Part shown: piece after piece, positions 24,256 to 37,091 of the stretch
Layout: every line of letters begins with the position of its first letter
How positions within the stretch are numbered: the stretch's first letter is position 1
Source of the DNA: Chloroflexota bacterium
Lineage (GTDB): Bacteria > Chloroflexota > Anaerolineae > Caldilineales > Caldilineaceae
Length of the DNA stretch: 44,035 bases
Reading direction: 5' to 3'
NCBI GenBank assembly: GCA_003577005.1
Contig: QEUW01000016.1
Location: 1-44,035, forward strand
Made by a program: the position numbers and the translations under genes
The notes under the pieces: generated by a model
Told to the model about the DNA's origin: nothing
Database searches by the model: none
Seen by the model: only the letters and a program-made list of their open reading frames with translations

Positions 24256-25293
24256 TTAACCCACTCGTTCCAAGAACCGTGCATCGTTCTCATAGAAATA
24301 GCGAATATCGTCGATGCTCCGCTTGAGCATAGCCTGGCGTTCAATCCCCATGCCCCAGGCAAAGCCACTGAACTCAGCTGGATCGTAGCCTCCGTTCTTG
24401 AGCACTACCGGATGCACCATCCCCGCACCGAGGATCTCCAGCCAGCCGCTGTACTTGCAGACGCGACAGCCCTTGCCGCCACAGAGGATGCAATCCACAT
24501 CGACCTCCACGCTCGGCTCGGTGAAGGGAAAGTACGCCTTGCGGAAGCGAATGCGCCGCCCCTCGCCGTACATCTGGTTGGCAAAGTTGAGCAGCACCCC
24601 TTTGAGGTCGCTAAAGGTGACATTACGCCCGACAACCAAACCCTCTACCTGGTAAAACATCATCTCCGAACGGGCCGTTACATCCTCATTGCGGAAGCAC
24701 TTGCCGGGCAGCACTACGCGAATCGGCTCGGGCGCATACTCGCGCATGACGCGAATCTGGCCGGGGCTGGTGTGTGTGCGCAGGATGACATCAGGGTTGG
24801 TGGTGAAGAACGTATCCTGCATCTCCCGAGCTGGGTGGCCAGGCAGAAAATTGAGCAACCCAAAGTTGTATTCATCGGTTTCGACCTCTGGCGCATCGTA
24901 GACCTGAAAGCCCATCTGCGTGCAGATATCGATGATCTCGCGCATGGTGATCGTGGTCGGGTGCAGCTTACCCACGATCTGTAGGCGGCCAGGGAGTGTC
25001 ACGTCGATGCCCTCGGCACTGAGGGCAGCCGCCATCTCAGCCTGCTTGATCTTCTCCTGCCGGGCGCTGAGGGACTGCTCCAGCGCGTTCTTGACCTGGT
25101 TGGCCCGCTGTCCCGCCACCGGGCGCTCCTCTTTGGACAACTGGCCCAGCCCGCGCAGGAGTGCGGTCAGCTTGCCGTTGCGCCCCAGATATTCGCGATA
25201 CCATGCCTCGCTGGCTTCAGTCGAGTCGATCTGGGCGAGCGTCTGTTCGGCTTCGCGCTCCAAGGCTGCAAGTTGTGCCATCAGTTCATTCAT
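24256..25293 (-). CDS. pheS: Phenylalanyl-tRNA synthetase alpha subunit
   Basis: The class II synthetase subunit has 345 residues: a coiled N-terminal domain (about 1-85, tRNA-binding) and a catalytic core. Motif 1/2 regions include PTTITMREIIDICTQMGFQV, TDEYNFGLLNFLPGHPAREM and FRNEDVTARSEMMFYQVEGL; motif 3 is GFAWGMGIERQAMLK. An unusual CxxC-x4-CxxC loop, CILCGGKGCRVC, sits before SGWLEILGAGMVHP and probably binds zinc. Such a loop is found in some lineages and not in others. pheT is not adjacent. It lies 48 bases after mtaB on the same strand. Confidence 0.95.
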   Translation of the reverse strand: MNELMAQLAALEREAEQTLAQIDSTEASEAWYREYLGRNGKLTALLRGLGQLSKEERPVAGQRANQVKNALEQSLSARQEKIKQAEMAAALSAEGIDVTLPGRLQIVGKLHPTTITMREIIDICTQMGFQVYDAPEVETDEYNFGLLNFLPGHPAREMQDTFFTTNPDVILRTHTSPGQIRVMREYAPEPIRVVLPGKCFRNEDVTARSEMMFYQVEGLVVGRNVTFSDLKGVLLNFANQMYGEGRRIRFRKAYFPFTEPSVEVDVDCILCGGKGCRVCKYSGWLEILGAGMVHPVVLKNGGYDPAEFSGFAWGMGIERQAMLKRSIDDIRYFYENDARFLERVG

Positions 25294-25341
25294 AGAAATT
25301 TGCCTTTAATCTCTGTTCGTTAAGTTTCTCGGCGATGCCCA

Positions 25342-26724
25342 TCATACTTCTCCTCCCCACACGCCAGCCATTCCCGGCACGGCCGTGATCGGACCCCAAA
25401 GTGTTTCGCCCTTGACTTCCTCCACTTGCACCGGTGTGATCATACCGTGCAAGTCAAGATCACCGGGCGCAACGGCCATCACGCGCAGATAGTTATCGGT
25501 AAAACCGCTCCACAGCCGCCCCGGCTGGTCGGCCAGCGGCTGTCCTTCGCCTTCCCATAGCACGGGGCGCTGCTGGCCGAGAAAACGCTGGCGTTCGGTG
25601 CGGCCCGTGCGCTCTATAACCTCGTGTAGGCGGCGTGACCGCTCCTTTTTTATAACAGAGGGGATCTGTCCGGCAAAGCCGGCGGCGGCTGTTCCCGTAC
25701 GCGGGCTAAAGGGAAAGATGTGCGCATGAGCAAATGACATCTCCTCGACAAAGGCGAGCCCGGCGGCAAAGTCCTCGTCGGTTTCGCCGGGAAAGCCAAC
25801 GATCAGATCGGTCGTCACGATCAGGTCCGGGATGGCTGTGCGCGCCTCCTGCACCAGTTGGCGAAAGCTGCTCGTGGTGCAGCGCCGCGCCATGCGCCGC
25901 AGTTGGCGGTCCGTGCCGGCCTGCAACGGCAGGTGCAGATGGGGGCAGAGCCGCCCCGGCCAACGCTGCCAGAGGCCAAAAAAGCCATCGGATAATTCCC
26001 ACGGCTCCAGGCTGCTCAGGCGCAGGCGAGGGATGTCGGTTTCGCTAAGCAGCGCCACCACGAGCGCCTTGAGATCGGTGCGTTCGCCGCCGGCCAGATC
26101 ACGCCCATAGCTCCCCAGGTGGACGCCCGTCAGCACTGCTTCCCTAGCACCCTGTTCAACCAGCCGCTGCATCTCCTGCACAAGGGCGCTGATAGGGCGG
26201 CTGCGGCTCTCGCCACGGGCGACGGTGACAATACAAAAGGTGCACTTGTTGTTGCACCCATCCTGCACCTTGACAAAGGCGCGCGTGCGGGGTTGTGCTT
26301 CCATCCCCACCGCAGGTTGAAACGGGTCGCCGAATGGTGTCCCATCGGGCTGGAGGCGCGCCAGATCAGCGGGGTCATCGAGTTCGGCGCTCCACGGTTC
26401 GAGCAACGTATGGAGCAGATCCTTCTGGTTGTTGGGTGTCACGAGCGCCACGCCGGGTTGTTGGGCGGCGGCCGCGGGTTCGAGCGTCGCCCAGCAACCG
26501 GTGACGGCGATGCGGGCTGCCGGGTTGGCGCTGTGAAAATGGCGCACCTGTTTGCGGCTGGTGCGAACGGCGTCGGCGGTCACCGCACAACTGTTAAAGA
26601 CAATGACCTGGGCCTCCTCAGCCGCAGCCACGATCCGGTGGCCGGCCGCACGCAGGCGCGACGCCAGGGTCTCCATTTCGCTATAGTTGAGGCGACAGCC
26701 AATCTGGCCGAGATAGATACGCAT
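25342..26724 (-). CDS. mtaB: tRNA t6A37 methylthiotransferase (MtaB)
   Basis: The 460-residue radical SAM enzyme has three parts. An N-terminal UPF0004 domain ([36 protein letters not shown]) provides the cysteines of the auxiliary [4Fe-4S] cluster. The radical SAM core has [10 protein letters not shown] (CxxxCxxC), and a C-terminal TRAM domain follows (RPVLWEGEG ... [11 protein letters not shown]). It converts t6A to ms2t6A at tRNA position 37. The start is the ATG at 26724, 43 bases from an extended -10 promoter. The gene order mtaB-pheS suggests a tRNA-related operon. Confidence 0.92.
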   Translation of the reverse strand: MRIYLGQIGCRLNYSEMETLASRLRAAGHRIVAAAEEAQVIVFNSCAVTADAVRTSRKQVRHFHSANPAARIAVTGCWATLEPAAAAQQPGVALVTPNNQKDLLHTLLEPWSAELDDPADLARLQPDGTPFGDPFQPAVGMEAQPRTRAFVKVQDGCNNKCTFCIVTVARGESRSRPISALVQEMQRLVEQGAREAVLTGVHLGSYGRDLAGGERTDLKALVVALLSETDIPRLRLSSLEPWELSDGFFGLWQRWPGRLCPHLHLPLQAGTDRQLRRMARRCTTSSFRQLVQEARTAIPDLIVTTDLIVGFPGETDEDFAAGLAFVEEMSFAHAHIFPFSPRTGTAAAGFAGQIPSVIKKERSRRLHEVIERTGRTERQRFLGQQRPVLWEGEGQPLADQPGRLWSGFTDNYLRVMAVAPGDLDLHGMITPVQVEEVKGETLWGPITAVPGMAGVWGGEV

Positions 26725-26766
26725 GGATGAGTCAGCCAATCTGCGTTCGGATAGATTCTTAGAAGC

Positions 26767-26775
26767 AGTATACCA
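26767..26775 (-). promoter_or_regulatory. Extended -10 promoter element for mtaB
   Basis: On the minus strand TGG-TATACT fits an extended -10 (TGnTATAAT). No convincing -35 hexamer lies upstream. Confidence 0.45.
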
Positions 26776-26866
26776 CAGGTCATATCTCAATGTTAGCTTG
26801 GATGCTGCTCAGGGCAGGGTAATTACAAACTCGAATTGAGGACAAAGAGATGTCGAGCGGTCACGA

Positions 26867-26979
26867 TTAGAGGCTGTTTGAAAAGTTCGCCCGTACTCGT
26901 ACTCGAAGGAACAGCCGAGAACGAGTACGAGAACGGCTGGGGTGTGAGGTGAAGTTGACCTTTTCAAACAGCTTCTTAG
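26867..26979. mobile_element. MITE-like nested inverted repeat
   Basis: GCTGTTTGAAAAG (26873-26885) and its exact inverted copy (26960-26972) act as terminal repeats, extended outwards with a few mismatches. Inside, an inverted pair built on CTCGTACTCG/CGAGTACGAG makes a second hairpin. There is no open reading frame, so it would be a non-autonomous element or palindromic unit of about 105 bp. It fills much of the gap between mtaB and the DUF983 gene. Confidence 0.55.
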
Positions 26980-27025
26980 GGTTTTGCAGAAAGGGGCAGA
27001 ACTCGACAGCAGAGACAAATCCAGG

Positions 27026-27370
27026 CTACTGGACCGGCTTGCGCGGGTCCAGCAGTTGGTCGATGTGCAGCCAGAGAATACGCGAATAGCGGAAGATGAG
27101 CGGCCAGAGCACCACGATCTCAAAGATGATGACCGCGCTAAAGAGACCGAGGGTGACATGCTGAAAATAGAGCCAGATGGCCGAGGGGACAAGCAGCAGA
27201 AAGCCAAGCGCATAGGCGGCAAACATGGCGTTGAGAAAGTAGCCCGTCTCGCGCTCGAAATGGACGCCGCACACTGGACAGTCACGGTTCATGTCAAACC
27301 AGGAGGCAAAGACTCGCCCGCGCAGACAGACCGGACAGCGTTGTTTGAAAATCGCCAGAAATCGGTGCAT
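27026..27370 (-). CDS. DUF983 family zinc-ribbon membrane protein
   Basis: This small protein of 114 residues has an N-terminal zinc ribbon (RCPVCLRGRVF ... DCPVCGVHFERETGYF) and two membrane helices (MFAAYALGFLLLVPSAIWLYF and LFSAVIIFEIVVLWPLIF), followed by YSRILWLHIDQLLDP. This is the complete DUF983 pattern. Function is not established; some members sit near cytochrome oxidase genes, but none is here. It starts 2 bases after the stop of the upstream secreted protein, so the two are probably co-expressed. Confidence 0.88.
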   Translation of the reverse strand: MHRFLAIFKQRCPVCLRGRVFASWFDMNRDCPVCGVHFERETGYFLNAMFAAYALGFLLLVPSAIWLYFQHVTLGLFSAVIIFEIVVLWPLIFRYSRILWLHIDQLLDPRKPVQ

Positions 27371-27372
27371 CG

Positions 27373-28854
27373 TTAGGGGGTAAAGATCGCTGGCAAAAAA
27401 AGGGACGATTGCAGAGGCTCACCCTGGTCATTCACTCGCTGACCCACCCCGTACTCATCTACTTGCGTACAGAGCAGGCGAGTGGGGGTAAAGATTTCGG
27501 CGCTACCCTCGAAGCCGGCCGGCAGGTCGACTACGGTGCGTAGATCAAAGGCATGGACGCCATTGGCTTCAATTTCATAGGTCGTTGCAGCTACCGTCAG
27601 ACCCGCCCGATCTCGATAAGTGACAGCAACGGGTGCGACATCCGTGTCCACATTTTGGACGTAGATGATACTGTAGCGCCTCTCCTGCGCAGCCACATAA
27701 GGCAGGCGCAGCCAGTTGGCGCAACTGGCCGGGTCAGCCTGCCCATACCCGGCCACGGCGTAGGGGGAAGATCCTTGATAGTCTGTCTGTTCGACCACGT
27801 AGAGCGGCTGGCTGGCGCGCACGAGCACACTTTGCAAGCGTCCCATCCACACAGGGGGTAGAAAGAACCCGCTTTGTTTGCCGGTGAGTTGATATGGCAG
27901 CATGGAGTCTAACAGCGCACCGGACGCAAAAAATGAGTCGATTGCGAGCGTTGTCGTCGTCGGCGCGGATGCACCGATAAAAAGGAGCGTCGAACGGGTA
28001 CCGCCTCCCAGGTCGGAATAATAGAGAAAACGGGGCACAGGGTAGTGAATGGCCGGCTGGCCGCTCTCTTGCGCAGCCAGCGTGTACGCCGGCTGGCCGG
28101 GGATGAACTCGATCCCATCCCTGGCGCGTCGCTGGACGAGCAGCCCGACCACCGGCCAGTTGCTGCGCAGGGTGACCATGCCGACAAAAATGTCCGGCAA
28201 TTGGGCCGGCAGCGGGATCAGCGCCATGCCTTGCGGTGTTATTTCGACCGTGGTCGTAATCGCCAGACTGCCTGATGGGTAGTAAAACGAGAGGCCCACA
28301 TCTGCTACCTGTGAACCAGGATTTGCCAGCGCCAGTTGTGAAGCAGGATCGTCGCCGTAAAAGGGGCCAAATGCGGCATCGCCACAGCCCTGCGCCATGC
28401 CTTGATAGAGACCCACTCCACCCACGGTCGAACCCGCTCGCACCGGCGTCGCGACTCGCACCAGCGTCGCGATTGGCCCGGTGGCGCTGATGGTGAGTGT
28501 GTGGTCCCCAGCGGGCAAGTTGGGCAGGGCCGCCACGTCGATGGGTAGAAGTTGGGCAGGCGCCAACTCATCGTCAAGTGTCTGTACCTGAGCGCCCGTC
28601 GCGTCGTAGAAGCTGGCGGAGAACTCGACAACTGTCGCGGCCAGATTGAGCACCTCGACGACAGTTTGTTCGCCATCGGCATCGTTGGGGATGTAGGGAT
28701 GATAGAGCACGTTGCCAGCGGTGTTGGCAGGATACGCCGGTAGGCGCTCTGTCTGCGCCCACGCCGGGCGATCCACAAGCAAGAAGAGCCCTACGGCCAG
28801 ACCGACGGCCCACCCGCATCGATACCAAATCCTGGCATACAATAACTGTTTCAT
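27373..28854 (-). CDS. Secreted protein of unknown function
   Basis: The 493-residue product was not recognised. It starts with a clear signal peptide (basic start, hydrophobic GWAVGLAVGLFLLV, then AWAQ as cleavage site near residue 32). The mature part is beta-rich with repeated 'VLNLAATVVEFSASFYD'-type and 'LANPGSQVADVGLSFYYPSG'-type units, which look like consecutive Ig-like or beta-sandwich domains. It ends with SLFLPAIFTP, a C-terminal 'LP' tail of the kind seen on many exported Chloroflexota proteins (inference). The ATG at 28854 lies 26 bases after the ileS stop. Adhesion or surface role is possible but unproven. Confidence 0.75.
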   Translation of the reverse strand: MKQLLYARIWYRCGWAVGLAVGLFLLVDRPAWAQTERLPAYPANTAGNVLYHPYIPNDADGEQTVVEVLNLAATVVEFSASFYDATGAQVQTLDDELAPAQLLPIDVAALPNLPAGDHTLTISATGPIATLVRVATPVRAGSTVGGVGLYQGMAQGCGDAAFGPFYGDDPASQLALANPGSQVADVGLSFYYPSGSLAITTTVEITPQGMALIPLPAQLPDIFVGMVTLRSNWPVVGLLVQRRARDGIEFIPGQPAYTLAAQESGQPAIHYPVPRFLYYSDLGGGTRSTLLFIGASAPTTTTLAIDSFFASGALLDSMLPYQLTGKQSGFFLPPVWMGRLQSVLVRASQPLYVVEQTDYQGSSPYAVAGYGQADPASCANWLRLPYVAAQERRYSIIYVQNVDTDVAPVAVTYRDRAGLTVAATTYEIEANGVHAFDLRTVVDLPAGFEGSAEIFTPTRLLCTQVDEYGVGQRVNDQGEPLQSSLFLPAIFTP

Positions 28855-28880
28855 CGAGAATTCCCAGGCAAGGGATACCG

Positions 28881-32117
<3,237 letters not shown>

Positions 32118-32169
32118 CGGGTCACCTGCTGCAAATGATTCCAGCTCTTCACGATTGAATGGTAATTGT

Positions 32170-32197
32170 GGAGTTCGCACGCCTACGTGCGAACTCC
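32170..32197. repeat. Hairpin, family GGAGTTCGCACG, copy 2
   Basis: GGAGTTCGCACG (32170-32181), loop CCTA, and the exact inverted complement (32186-32197). Same stem as the hairpin at 24127-24160 with a different loop. It lies in the 115-base gap between the two ileS genes, where it could lower or protect expression of the downstream copy. Confidence 0.75.
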
Positions 32198-32232
32198 GCG
32201 GGATCCGATTCCCGCTATAATGGGTCGAGCTA

Positions 32233-35200
32233 TTATGCCTTACGAATCCCAACCGTCACCTCAGCATCGCCCAGGACAAAAGATACTCGAACCAGGCCGG
32301 CCGTGTCAGCGCTATTTTGTACAATCTCCACCGTGAGTGTTTCCGCGCACACGTAGTCCCCAAAGTTCGACAAGGTCTGCTGTAACAATGCCGAGTCGGA
32401 AATATGCAGGACGATGCGGTCACTCACATTCAGATTGACGTCCTTGCGCAACTGTTGGATATGGCGCACCAGTTCGCGGGCGTAACCCTCCTGCTCCAGT
32501 TGCGGCGTCACCGTGGTGTCCACTGCCACCGTAAGCGCTTTGTCGGCAGCGACGGCCAGACCAGCCGCTGGCTGTGATTGGACAAGAATCTCCTCTGGGC
32601 TCAATTCGATAGTCTCCTCGCCCACGGTCACCTGCACCGGTTCATTGGTATTGACCTGATTAGCCACTGCGTTGGGGTCGAGCGCCGCCAGCGCCGCCCG
32701 CACCTGGGGAAAAGCCTGGCCCAGCCGGGGTCCCAATAACTTATTGTTGGGCAGGATACGATAACTGACCAACTGGCCCACATCAGCTACCGATTCAAAC
32801 GCTTTGACGTTCAACTCGTCCATGATCGTAGTGAGCAGGCTTTCATCGAGCGCCAGCGAGCGGTCACTCAAATGCACAAGGACCTTTGCCAGCGGCTGGC
32901 GTACTTTGATCCCGGCATTGCTGCGGGCGCTCAAACCCAGGCTGGCAATGCGCCGGGCGAGATCCATCTGTTCGAGCAAGGTTTTGTCGATCATGGCGCG
33001 GTCGGCCACGGGCCAGCTTGTATGATGCACACTCGCATACGCATCCGCATGGACGGCAGTGACGAGCGACTGGTAGATCGTCTCGGTCACAAAGGGCGTC
33101 AGCGGCGCCAGGGTGCGGGTGAGTTTGACCAATACGTGATAGAGCGTGGCGTAGGCACTCAGCTTGTCGGCATCGTGCTCGCTGCGCCAGAAGCGGCGGC
33201 GGCTGCGGCGCAGATACCAGTTGGCCAGGTCGTCGATAAAGGTTTCCACGGTCAAGGTGGGGCTGAATGCATCATAGTTTTCCAGCGCCACCGTGACGTC
33301 CGCCACCACCTGGTTGAGCCGTGCCAGGATCCACTGATCCAGCAGGTTAACGCTGGATGGCGTCTCCCCTTCGGGCGCTGCGGGGTCAAAGTTTGTGCCG
33401 TCCGGCTCCCATTGGTCAAGGCTGGCGTAGGTCAAAAAGAAGCTGTAGACGTTCCACAAAGGGATCAGAAAGCGACGGCGCACATCATCGGCTCGGTTGT
33501 AACCAAAGGGCAGATTGTTTTCCGGTTTGTGGGCGCAATAGAGCCAGCGCATCACATCGACGCCCATTTTGTCGGCGGCTTCGTTGAATTCGATGGCGTT
33601 GCCCCAGCTTTTGTGCATGGCGCGGCCATCTTCGGCGATCAACGTCGCATAGCCAAAGAGCGTGCGGAAGGGTGGGCGGCCATCCATTACGGTCGCCATC
33701 ACCAGCAGGCTATAGAACCAGTTGCGGAACTGGCCGGGAAAGGACTCGCTGACCCAGTCGGCCGGATACCACTGCTCCCAATAAGCGCGGTCGCTCCGGT
33801 AGCTGAGCGTGCTAAAGGGGACGATGCCGGCGTCCAGCCAGGGGTTGCCGACGTCGGGGATGCGCGTCATGGCCTGGCTGCCACACTGGGGGCAGGCTAG
33901 TTGCACGGCGTCAATATAGGGACGATGGGGCGTGTGGCCCTCGAATTGCTCCCAGCCGGCCACGGCGCGCTCCTTCAGTTCCTTTTCATCGCCGATCACC
34001 TCGAAGTGCCCACAATCATCACAGGTCCAGATTGGCAAGGCTAGGCCCCAGTAGCGCTTCTTGCTGATCATCCAGTCGTGCATATTGCGCAACCAGTCCA
34101 TCTCGCGGGCGTGACCAAATTCGGGGATCCAGCGGATCTGGTCGACAATATTCATGATCTGGTAGCGCAGGCTGCGCGCCTTCTCGGCGGGCGTCACCTC
34201 CTCGCGCGGTTTGTCGTAGCGTTCGCCCATGCTGATAAACCATTCATCCACCAGGCGGAAGACCAGTTCGGTCTTGCAGCGCCAGCAGGTGGGATAGCGG
34301 TGCGTGTAGGGCTCGATACGATAGAGCAGCCCTTTGCGCTCCAGGTCGGCAAAGATCGGCTCCGCCACTTTGGCGACGTGCAGACCGGCCAACGGGCCAA
34401 AGTGCTCGATAAAGAAGCCTTCATCAGTCAGGGGCGCTAGCAGGGGCAGGCTATATTGCTTCGCCAGTTGAAAGTCCTCGGCGCCGCAGCCAGGGGCAAT
34501 ATGGACGATGCCCGTGCCCTCCTCCTCGCCCACCTCGTCCCACAAGATCACCCGGTGGGCCTCACGAGCGCTGTCCGAAACCGTGCGCACCAGTTCGGTG
34601 AGTGGAGTTACGCCACCGGGTTGTTGCGCCGCCGGTAGATCATCAAACGGGCCGTCATACGCCCAGCCTTCCAGTTCGACGCCTTTGTATTCTGCGACAA
34701 CTGTGTAATCGCCTTGTAGCATCGTTAGGGCGCCCTTTGCGAGATAGAAGAACTCGTCGCCCTGTTGCACTTTGACATAGGTCAGTTCTGGGCCAACCGC
34801 TGCCGCCACGTTGCTGGTTAGGGTCCAGGGGGTCGTGGTCCAGACCAGGAGCGATTCGTTGGGGCGCCCGCGCAGGGGCAGACGCAGCGTCACACTCTGG
34901 TGCGTGAGTTCGGCATAGCCGTCGGTGACGATTTCGTGTTGGCTGATCCCGGTCGCACAGCGGGGACACCAGGGCATCACATCGGCGCCGCGGTAGAGCC
35001 AGCCCTTCTCCCAACATTTTTTGAGAAAGGCCCAGATCATGTAGTTGTTTTCGTTCGAGAAGGTAAAGTAGCTCCCGACCAGTTCAGGCAGCCCCAGCCG
35101 CCCTACGATCTGCTCGACCGTATCGGTGACTGGGCCAGCGGACCCGTCAACCGTGATGACCTGTGACGGGTCCTCGCCCAGTTTTTGCGCCAGCCAGCGC

Positions 35201-35652
35201 AATTGGTCCGGGTCGTTCCAGTCCATCCAGTAGCCGAGCCGCATCGACTGGATGGTCTGCACGGCAGCGTAACGCAACACACGCTCCTTGCAGCGCAGCA
35301 CAAAGTTATCGATGCCGTACGCTTCGATATCCTTTTTGGACTTGAAGCCTAACTCCTTTTCGACCTCGACCTCTACCCACAGACCCTGGCAATCGAAGCC
35401 GTTCTGATAGCGCAACTCGCGCCCGCGCATAGTCCAAAAGCGGCAGTAGAGGTCCTTAAAGGTGCGCCCCCAGCCGTGATGGACACCCATGGGGTTGTTG
35501 GCCGTGATGGGGCCGTCGATAAATGACCAGGTGGGCTCTCCCTTGTGGAGCTTGCGCAGGGTGGCAAAGGCCTGGCTCTGCTGCCAAAAATCGAGCACCT
35601 CATGTTCTTGTTTGACAAAGTCAACTTTGCTGGCAACCGGGGTGAATGGCAT
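32233..35652 (-). CDS. Aberrant isoleucyl-tRNA synthetase paralogue, GVHH / AMHKS
   Basis: The product has 1139 residues and is colinear with type 2 IleRS, but it diverges strongly from the neighbour. The HIGH motif is GVHH (residues 56-59, [12 protein letters not shown]) and KMSKS is AMHKS (678-682), so only the second Lys and Ser remain. The editing strand [11 protein letters not shown] and [15 protein letters not shown] are kept. It has an added two-knuckle zinc ribbon (CDDCGHFE ... CPQCGSQ) before the ATP-side region, plus other cysteine pairs. A good Shine-Dalgarno (AGGAGG) precedes the ATG. It follows alaX under an isoleucine T-box. It could be a specialised or antibiotic-resistant IleRS, or have moved to another role; both are open. 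Annotation as class I tRNA ligase is firm, substrate less so. Confidence 0.85.
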   Translation of the reverse strand: MPFTPVASKVDFVKQEHEVLDFWQQSQAFATLRKLHKGEPTWSFIDGPITANNPMGVHHGWGRTFKDLYCRFWTMRGRELRYQNGFDCQGLWVEVEVEKELGFKSKKDIEAYGIDNFVLRCKERVLRYAAVQTIQSMRLGYWMDWNDPDQLRWLAQKLGEDPSQVITVDGSAGPVTDTVEQIVGRLGLPELVGSYFTFSNENNYMIWAFLKKCWEKGWLYRGADVMPWCPRCATGISQHEIVTDGYAELTHQSVTLRLPLRGRPNESLLVWTTTPWTLTSNVAAAVGPELTYVKVQQGDEFFYLAKGALTMLQGDYTVVAEYKGVELEGWAYDGPFDDLPAAQQPGGVTPLTELVRTVSDSAREAHRVILWDEVGEEEGTGIVHIAPGCGAEDFQLAKQYSLPLLAPLTDEGFFIEHFGPLAGLHVAKVAEPIFADLERKGLLYRIEPYTHRYPTCWRCKTELVFRLVDEWFISMGERYDKPREEVTPAEKARSLRYQIMNIVDQIRWIPEFGHAREMDWLRNMHDWMISKKRYWGLALPIWTCDDCGHFEVIGDEKELKERAVAGWEQFEGHTPHRPYIDAVQLACPQCGSQAMTRIPDVGNPWLDAGIVPFSTLSYRSDRAYWEQWYPADWVSESFPGQFRNWFYSLLVMATVMDGRPPFRTLFGYATLIAEDGRAMHKSWGNAIEFNEAADKMGVDVMRWLYCAHKPENNLPFGYNRADDVRRRFLIPLWNVYSFFLTYASLDQWEPDGTNFDPAAPEGETPSSVNLLDQWILARLNQVVADVTVALENYDAFSPTLTVETFIDDLANWYLRRSRRRFWRSEHDADKLSAYATLYHVLVKLTRTLAPLTPFVTETIYQSLVTAVHADAYASVHHTSWPVADRAMIDKTLLEQMDLARRIASLGLSARSNAGIKVRQPLAKVLVHLSDRSLALDESLLTTIMDELNVKAFESVADVGQLVSYRILPNNKLLGPRLGQAFPQVRAALAALDPNAVANQVNTNEPVQVTVGEETIELSPEEILVQSQPAAGLAVAADKALTVAVDTTVTPQLEQEGYARELVRHIQQLRKDVNLNVSDRIVLHISDSALLQQTLSNFGDYVCAETLTVEIVQNSADTAGLVRVSFVLGDAEVTVGIRKA

Positions 35653-35700
35653 GGCTCCTCCTGATCTTAGAAACTATTGGCAAACCCCGTATGCCCGATT

Positions 35701-35782
35701 GGTGCGATGCACCCGGAGGGTGCGTTGCACCTTTGGGCAATCTACAATCCCGGTGCATCGCACGCTTTGCGTGCAACGCACC
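35701..35782. repeat. Imperfect palindromic intergenic element, copy 2
   Basis: The left arm carries GGTGCGATGCACC (35701-35713) and GGTGCGTTGCACC (35719-35731). The right arm 35752-35782 is 30/31 identical to the right arm of copy 1 (488-518). The two half-sites of the left arm are in the opposite order from copy 1. It ends exactly against the alaX stop codon. Confidence 0.75.
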
Positions 35783-36517
35783 TCAATCGCCTACCTTGAT
35801 GTAGATCCGCTTGTTGATGGCGCCTTTGCTCTTGTAATCGACCACCTTTATCTGCCCCACTTCGCGCGTATTCGCCACGTGGGTGCCGCCATCAGCCTGC
35901 AAGTCCAGGCCGACGATTTCGACCGTTCGCACCTCCTGGATGCCGGCGGGCAGCAGGTTGATCTTGGTGCGGATCAGGTCGGGGATCTGGAAGGCTTCCT
36001 CCCTGGGCAAAATCTTTGTCCGCACCGCCCGCGCCGCCGCGATTTCGGCGTTGCACTTCGCCTCGATCTCGCTGATCAGGTCACGCGTCAGGCTGGCGAA
36101 CTCAAAATCCATGCGCCCCTCGCCGAGATCCATATTGCCGCCGGTGACGCTGGCCCCATAGTCGCGCCAGACGACGCCGCAGAGGATGTGCATGGCCGTA
36201 TGCGTGCGCATGAGCCGGTAGCGCCGCTCCCAGTCCAGTTCACCGCGCAGGATAGCGCCCACGCCAATCGTTGCCCCATCGCTCTTCTGCCCCACCGTGT
36301 GCCAGATGTGCTCCCCCTCTTTTTTCACCGCCGTCACCGGAGAGCGCTGGTCATCAAGGAGCAACCAGCCAATGTCGTGAGGTTGGCCGCCGCCGCCGGG
36401 GTAGAAGGCCGTGCGGTCGAGCGCCAGCCGCACGCTATCGCCCACCGGTTCGACGGCGAGAACCGTGGCGCTAAACGCTTTCGTATAAGCATCCTGGTAA
36501 TAAAGCAATTCGGTCAT
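35783..36517 (-). CDS. alaX: AlaX-type alanyl-tRNA editing protein
   Basis: The free-standing editing domain has 244 residues. It starts with LYYQDAYTKAFSATVLAVE and LDRTAFYPGGGGQPHDIGWL, the usual AlaX/AlaRS editing N-domain. It then has the metal motif HTAMH (His 106 and 110) and DGGTHV (His 213). The Cys normally found in CxxxH is Asp 209 here. AlaX enzymes hydrolyse Ser- and Gly-tRNA-Ala mistakes. The ending NTREVGQIKVVDYKSKGAIN fits. GGAAAGG precedes the start by 9 bases. Sitting behind a T-box with an isoleucine specifier and before ileS is unusual for an alanine-related enzyme. Confidence 0.9.
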   Translation of the reverse strand: MTELLYYQDAYTKAFSATVLAVEPVGDSVRLALDRTAFYPGGGGQPHDIGWLLLDDQRSPVTAVKKEGEHIWHTVGQKSDGATIGVGAILRGELDWERRYRLMRTHTAMHILCGVVWRDYGASVTGGNMDLGEGRMDFEFASLTRDLISEIEAKCNAEIAAARAVRTKILPREEAFQIPDLIRTKINLLPAGIQEVRTVEIVGLDLQADGGTHVANTREVGQIKVVDYKSKGAINKRIYIKVGD

Positions 36518-36601
36518 GGTGCTCTACCTTTCCGCATACGACGGCCAACGTCGGGACAAAAATCTGCGGATGGCGCTAGCCGCGCCGCTGCGTATCAAAA
36601 C

Positions 36602-36629
36602 AAAAAACCCATCCCCACTCGGGGACGGG
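36602..36629 (-). terminator. T-box terminator hairpin
   Basis: On the minus strand CCCGTCCCC pairs with GGGGATGGG around GAGT-type loop bases and is followed by TTTTTT (36602-36607). Its 5' arm overlaps the 3' half of the antiterminator. Confidence 0.88.
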
Positions 36630-36927
36630 CTGTTAAGTCCGCGGTACCACCCCGGTTCCTGCCTGTAAGTCCATACAGACAAGCACCTTGTCGCAGAGCC
36701 AGTTGATAAGACGACCTGGGTCGCTCCGTTCACTGAATCAGCCGTGATGCTAACGGGTCACGACCCCGGCGGCGTCTACTGTTCAGGGATGGTCATAAAC
36801 CTGAAGTTCGGGCCGCAGCTCTGGAGGGATCTTCAACGCCGTCCGCTGTACCTGGCTTCCACCGGCCCAGGCTCGCTGGACAGGGTTGGGGCGTCTACTC
36901 GTCTCCATCGATGCTATTTGTGTATTA
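36602..36927 (-). promoter_or_regulatory. T-box leader, isoleucine (AUC) specifier
   Basis: On the minus strand the leader shows all main T-box parts. Stem I has AGTA on the 5' side of the specifier loop (36896-36899). The distal loop CCTGGGCCGGTGGAAGCCAGG (36851-36871, key bases GGTG..AAG) resembles that of glyQS. The 3' side has GAAG-ATC-CC with the specifier AUC at 36828-36830. Flanking stems pair (TGGAG/CTCCA and GACGCC/GGCGTT). The T-box core GGTGGTACCGCG follows near 36640-36651, then the terminator. Uncharged tRNA-Ile would bind and prevent termination, raising alaX and the two ileS genes. Confidence 0.9.
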
Positions 36928-36933
36928 GTGGGT

Positions 36934-36962
36934 AGTGTAGCATGGCCGGGAATGGATGTCAA
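36934..36962 (-). promoter_or_regulatory. Promoter of the alaX-ileS-ileS transcript
   Basis: On the minus strand TTGACA (36957-36962), a 17-base spacer and TACACT (36934-36939). Transcription would begin near 36927, at the start of the T-box. Confidence 0.8.
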
Positions 36963-37091
36963 GCACTTGCGAGTCTGGGAATTTTTCAATTTAGCACCAA
37001 TTTTTGCCATTTGACAAAACCTCGCCTGGCTGCACCCAACGCCTCGACGAAATGGAAAAACGGCTGAATCCCAATCTATAGGCCGGTCATA

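Noticed and set aside
26867..26979. Remnant of an insertion sequence with transposase
   Set aside because: No transposase-like frame or motif is present; only inverted repeats are seen.
32872..33900. Long plus-strand open frame of 342 codons antisense to the proximal ileS
   Set aside because: It mirrors codon structure of a clear synthetase gene in GC-rich DNA and has no family resemblance or ribosome-binding site.
35489..36706. Plus-strand open frame of 405 codons crossing alaX and the T-box
   Set aside because: It spans a terminator, a palindrome and two well-supported minus-strand genes.
36827..36831. Reading the T-box specifier as GAU (Asp) instead of AUC (Ile)
   Set aside because: Spacing from the conserved GAA, matched to glyQS, selects AUC, and the downstream ileS genes agree. 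Kept as a test in the findings.
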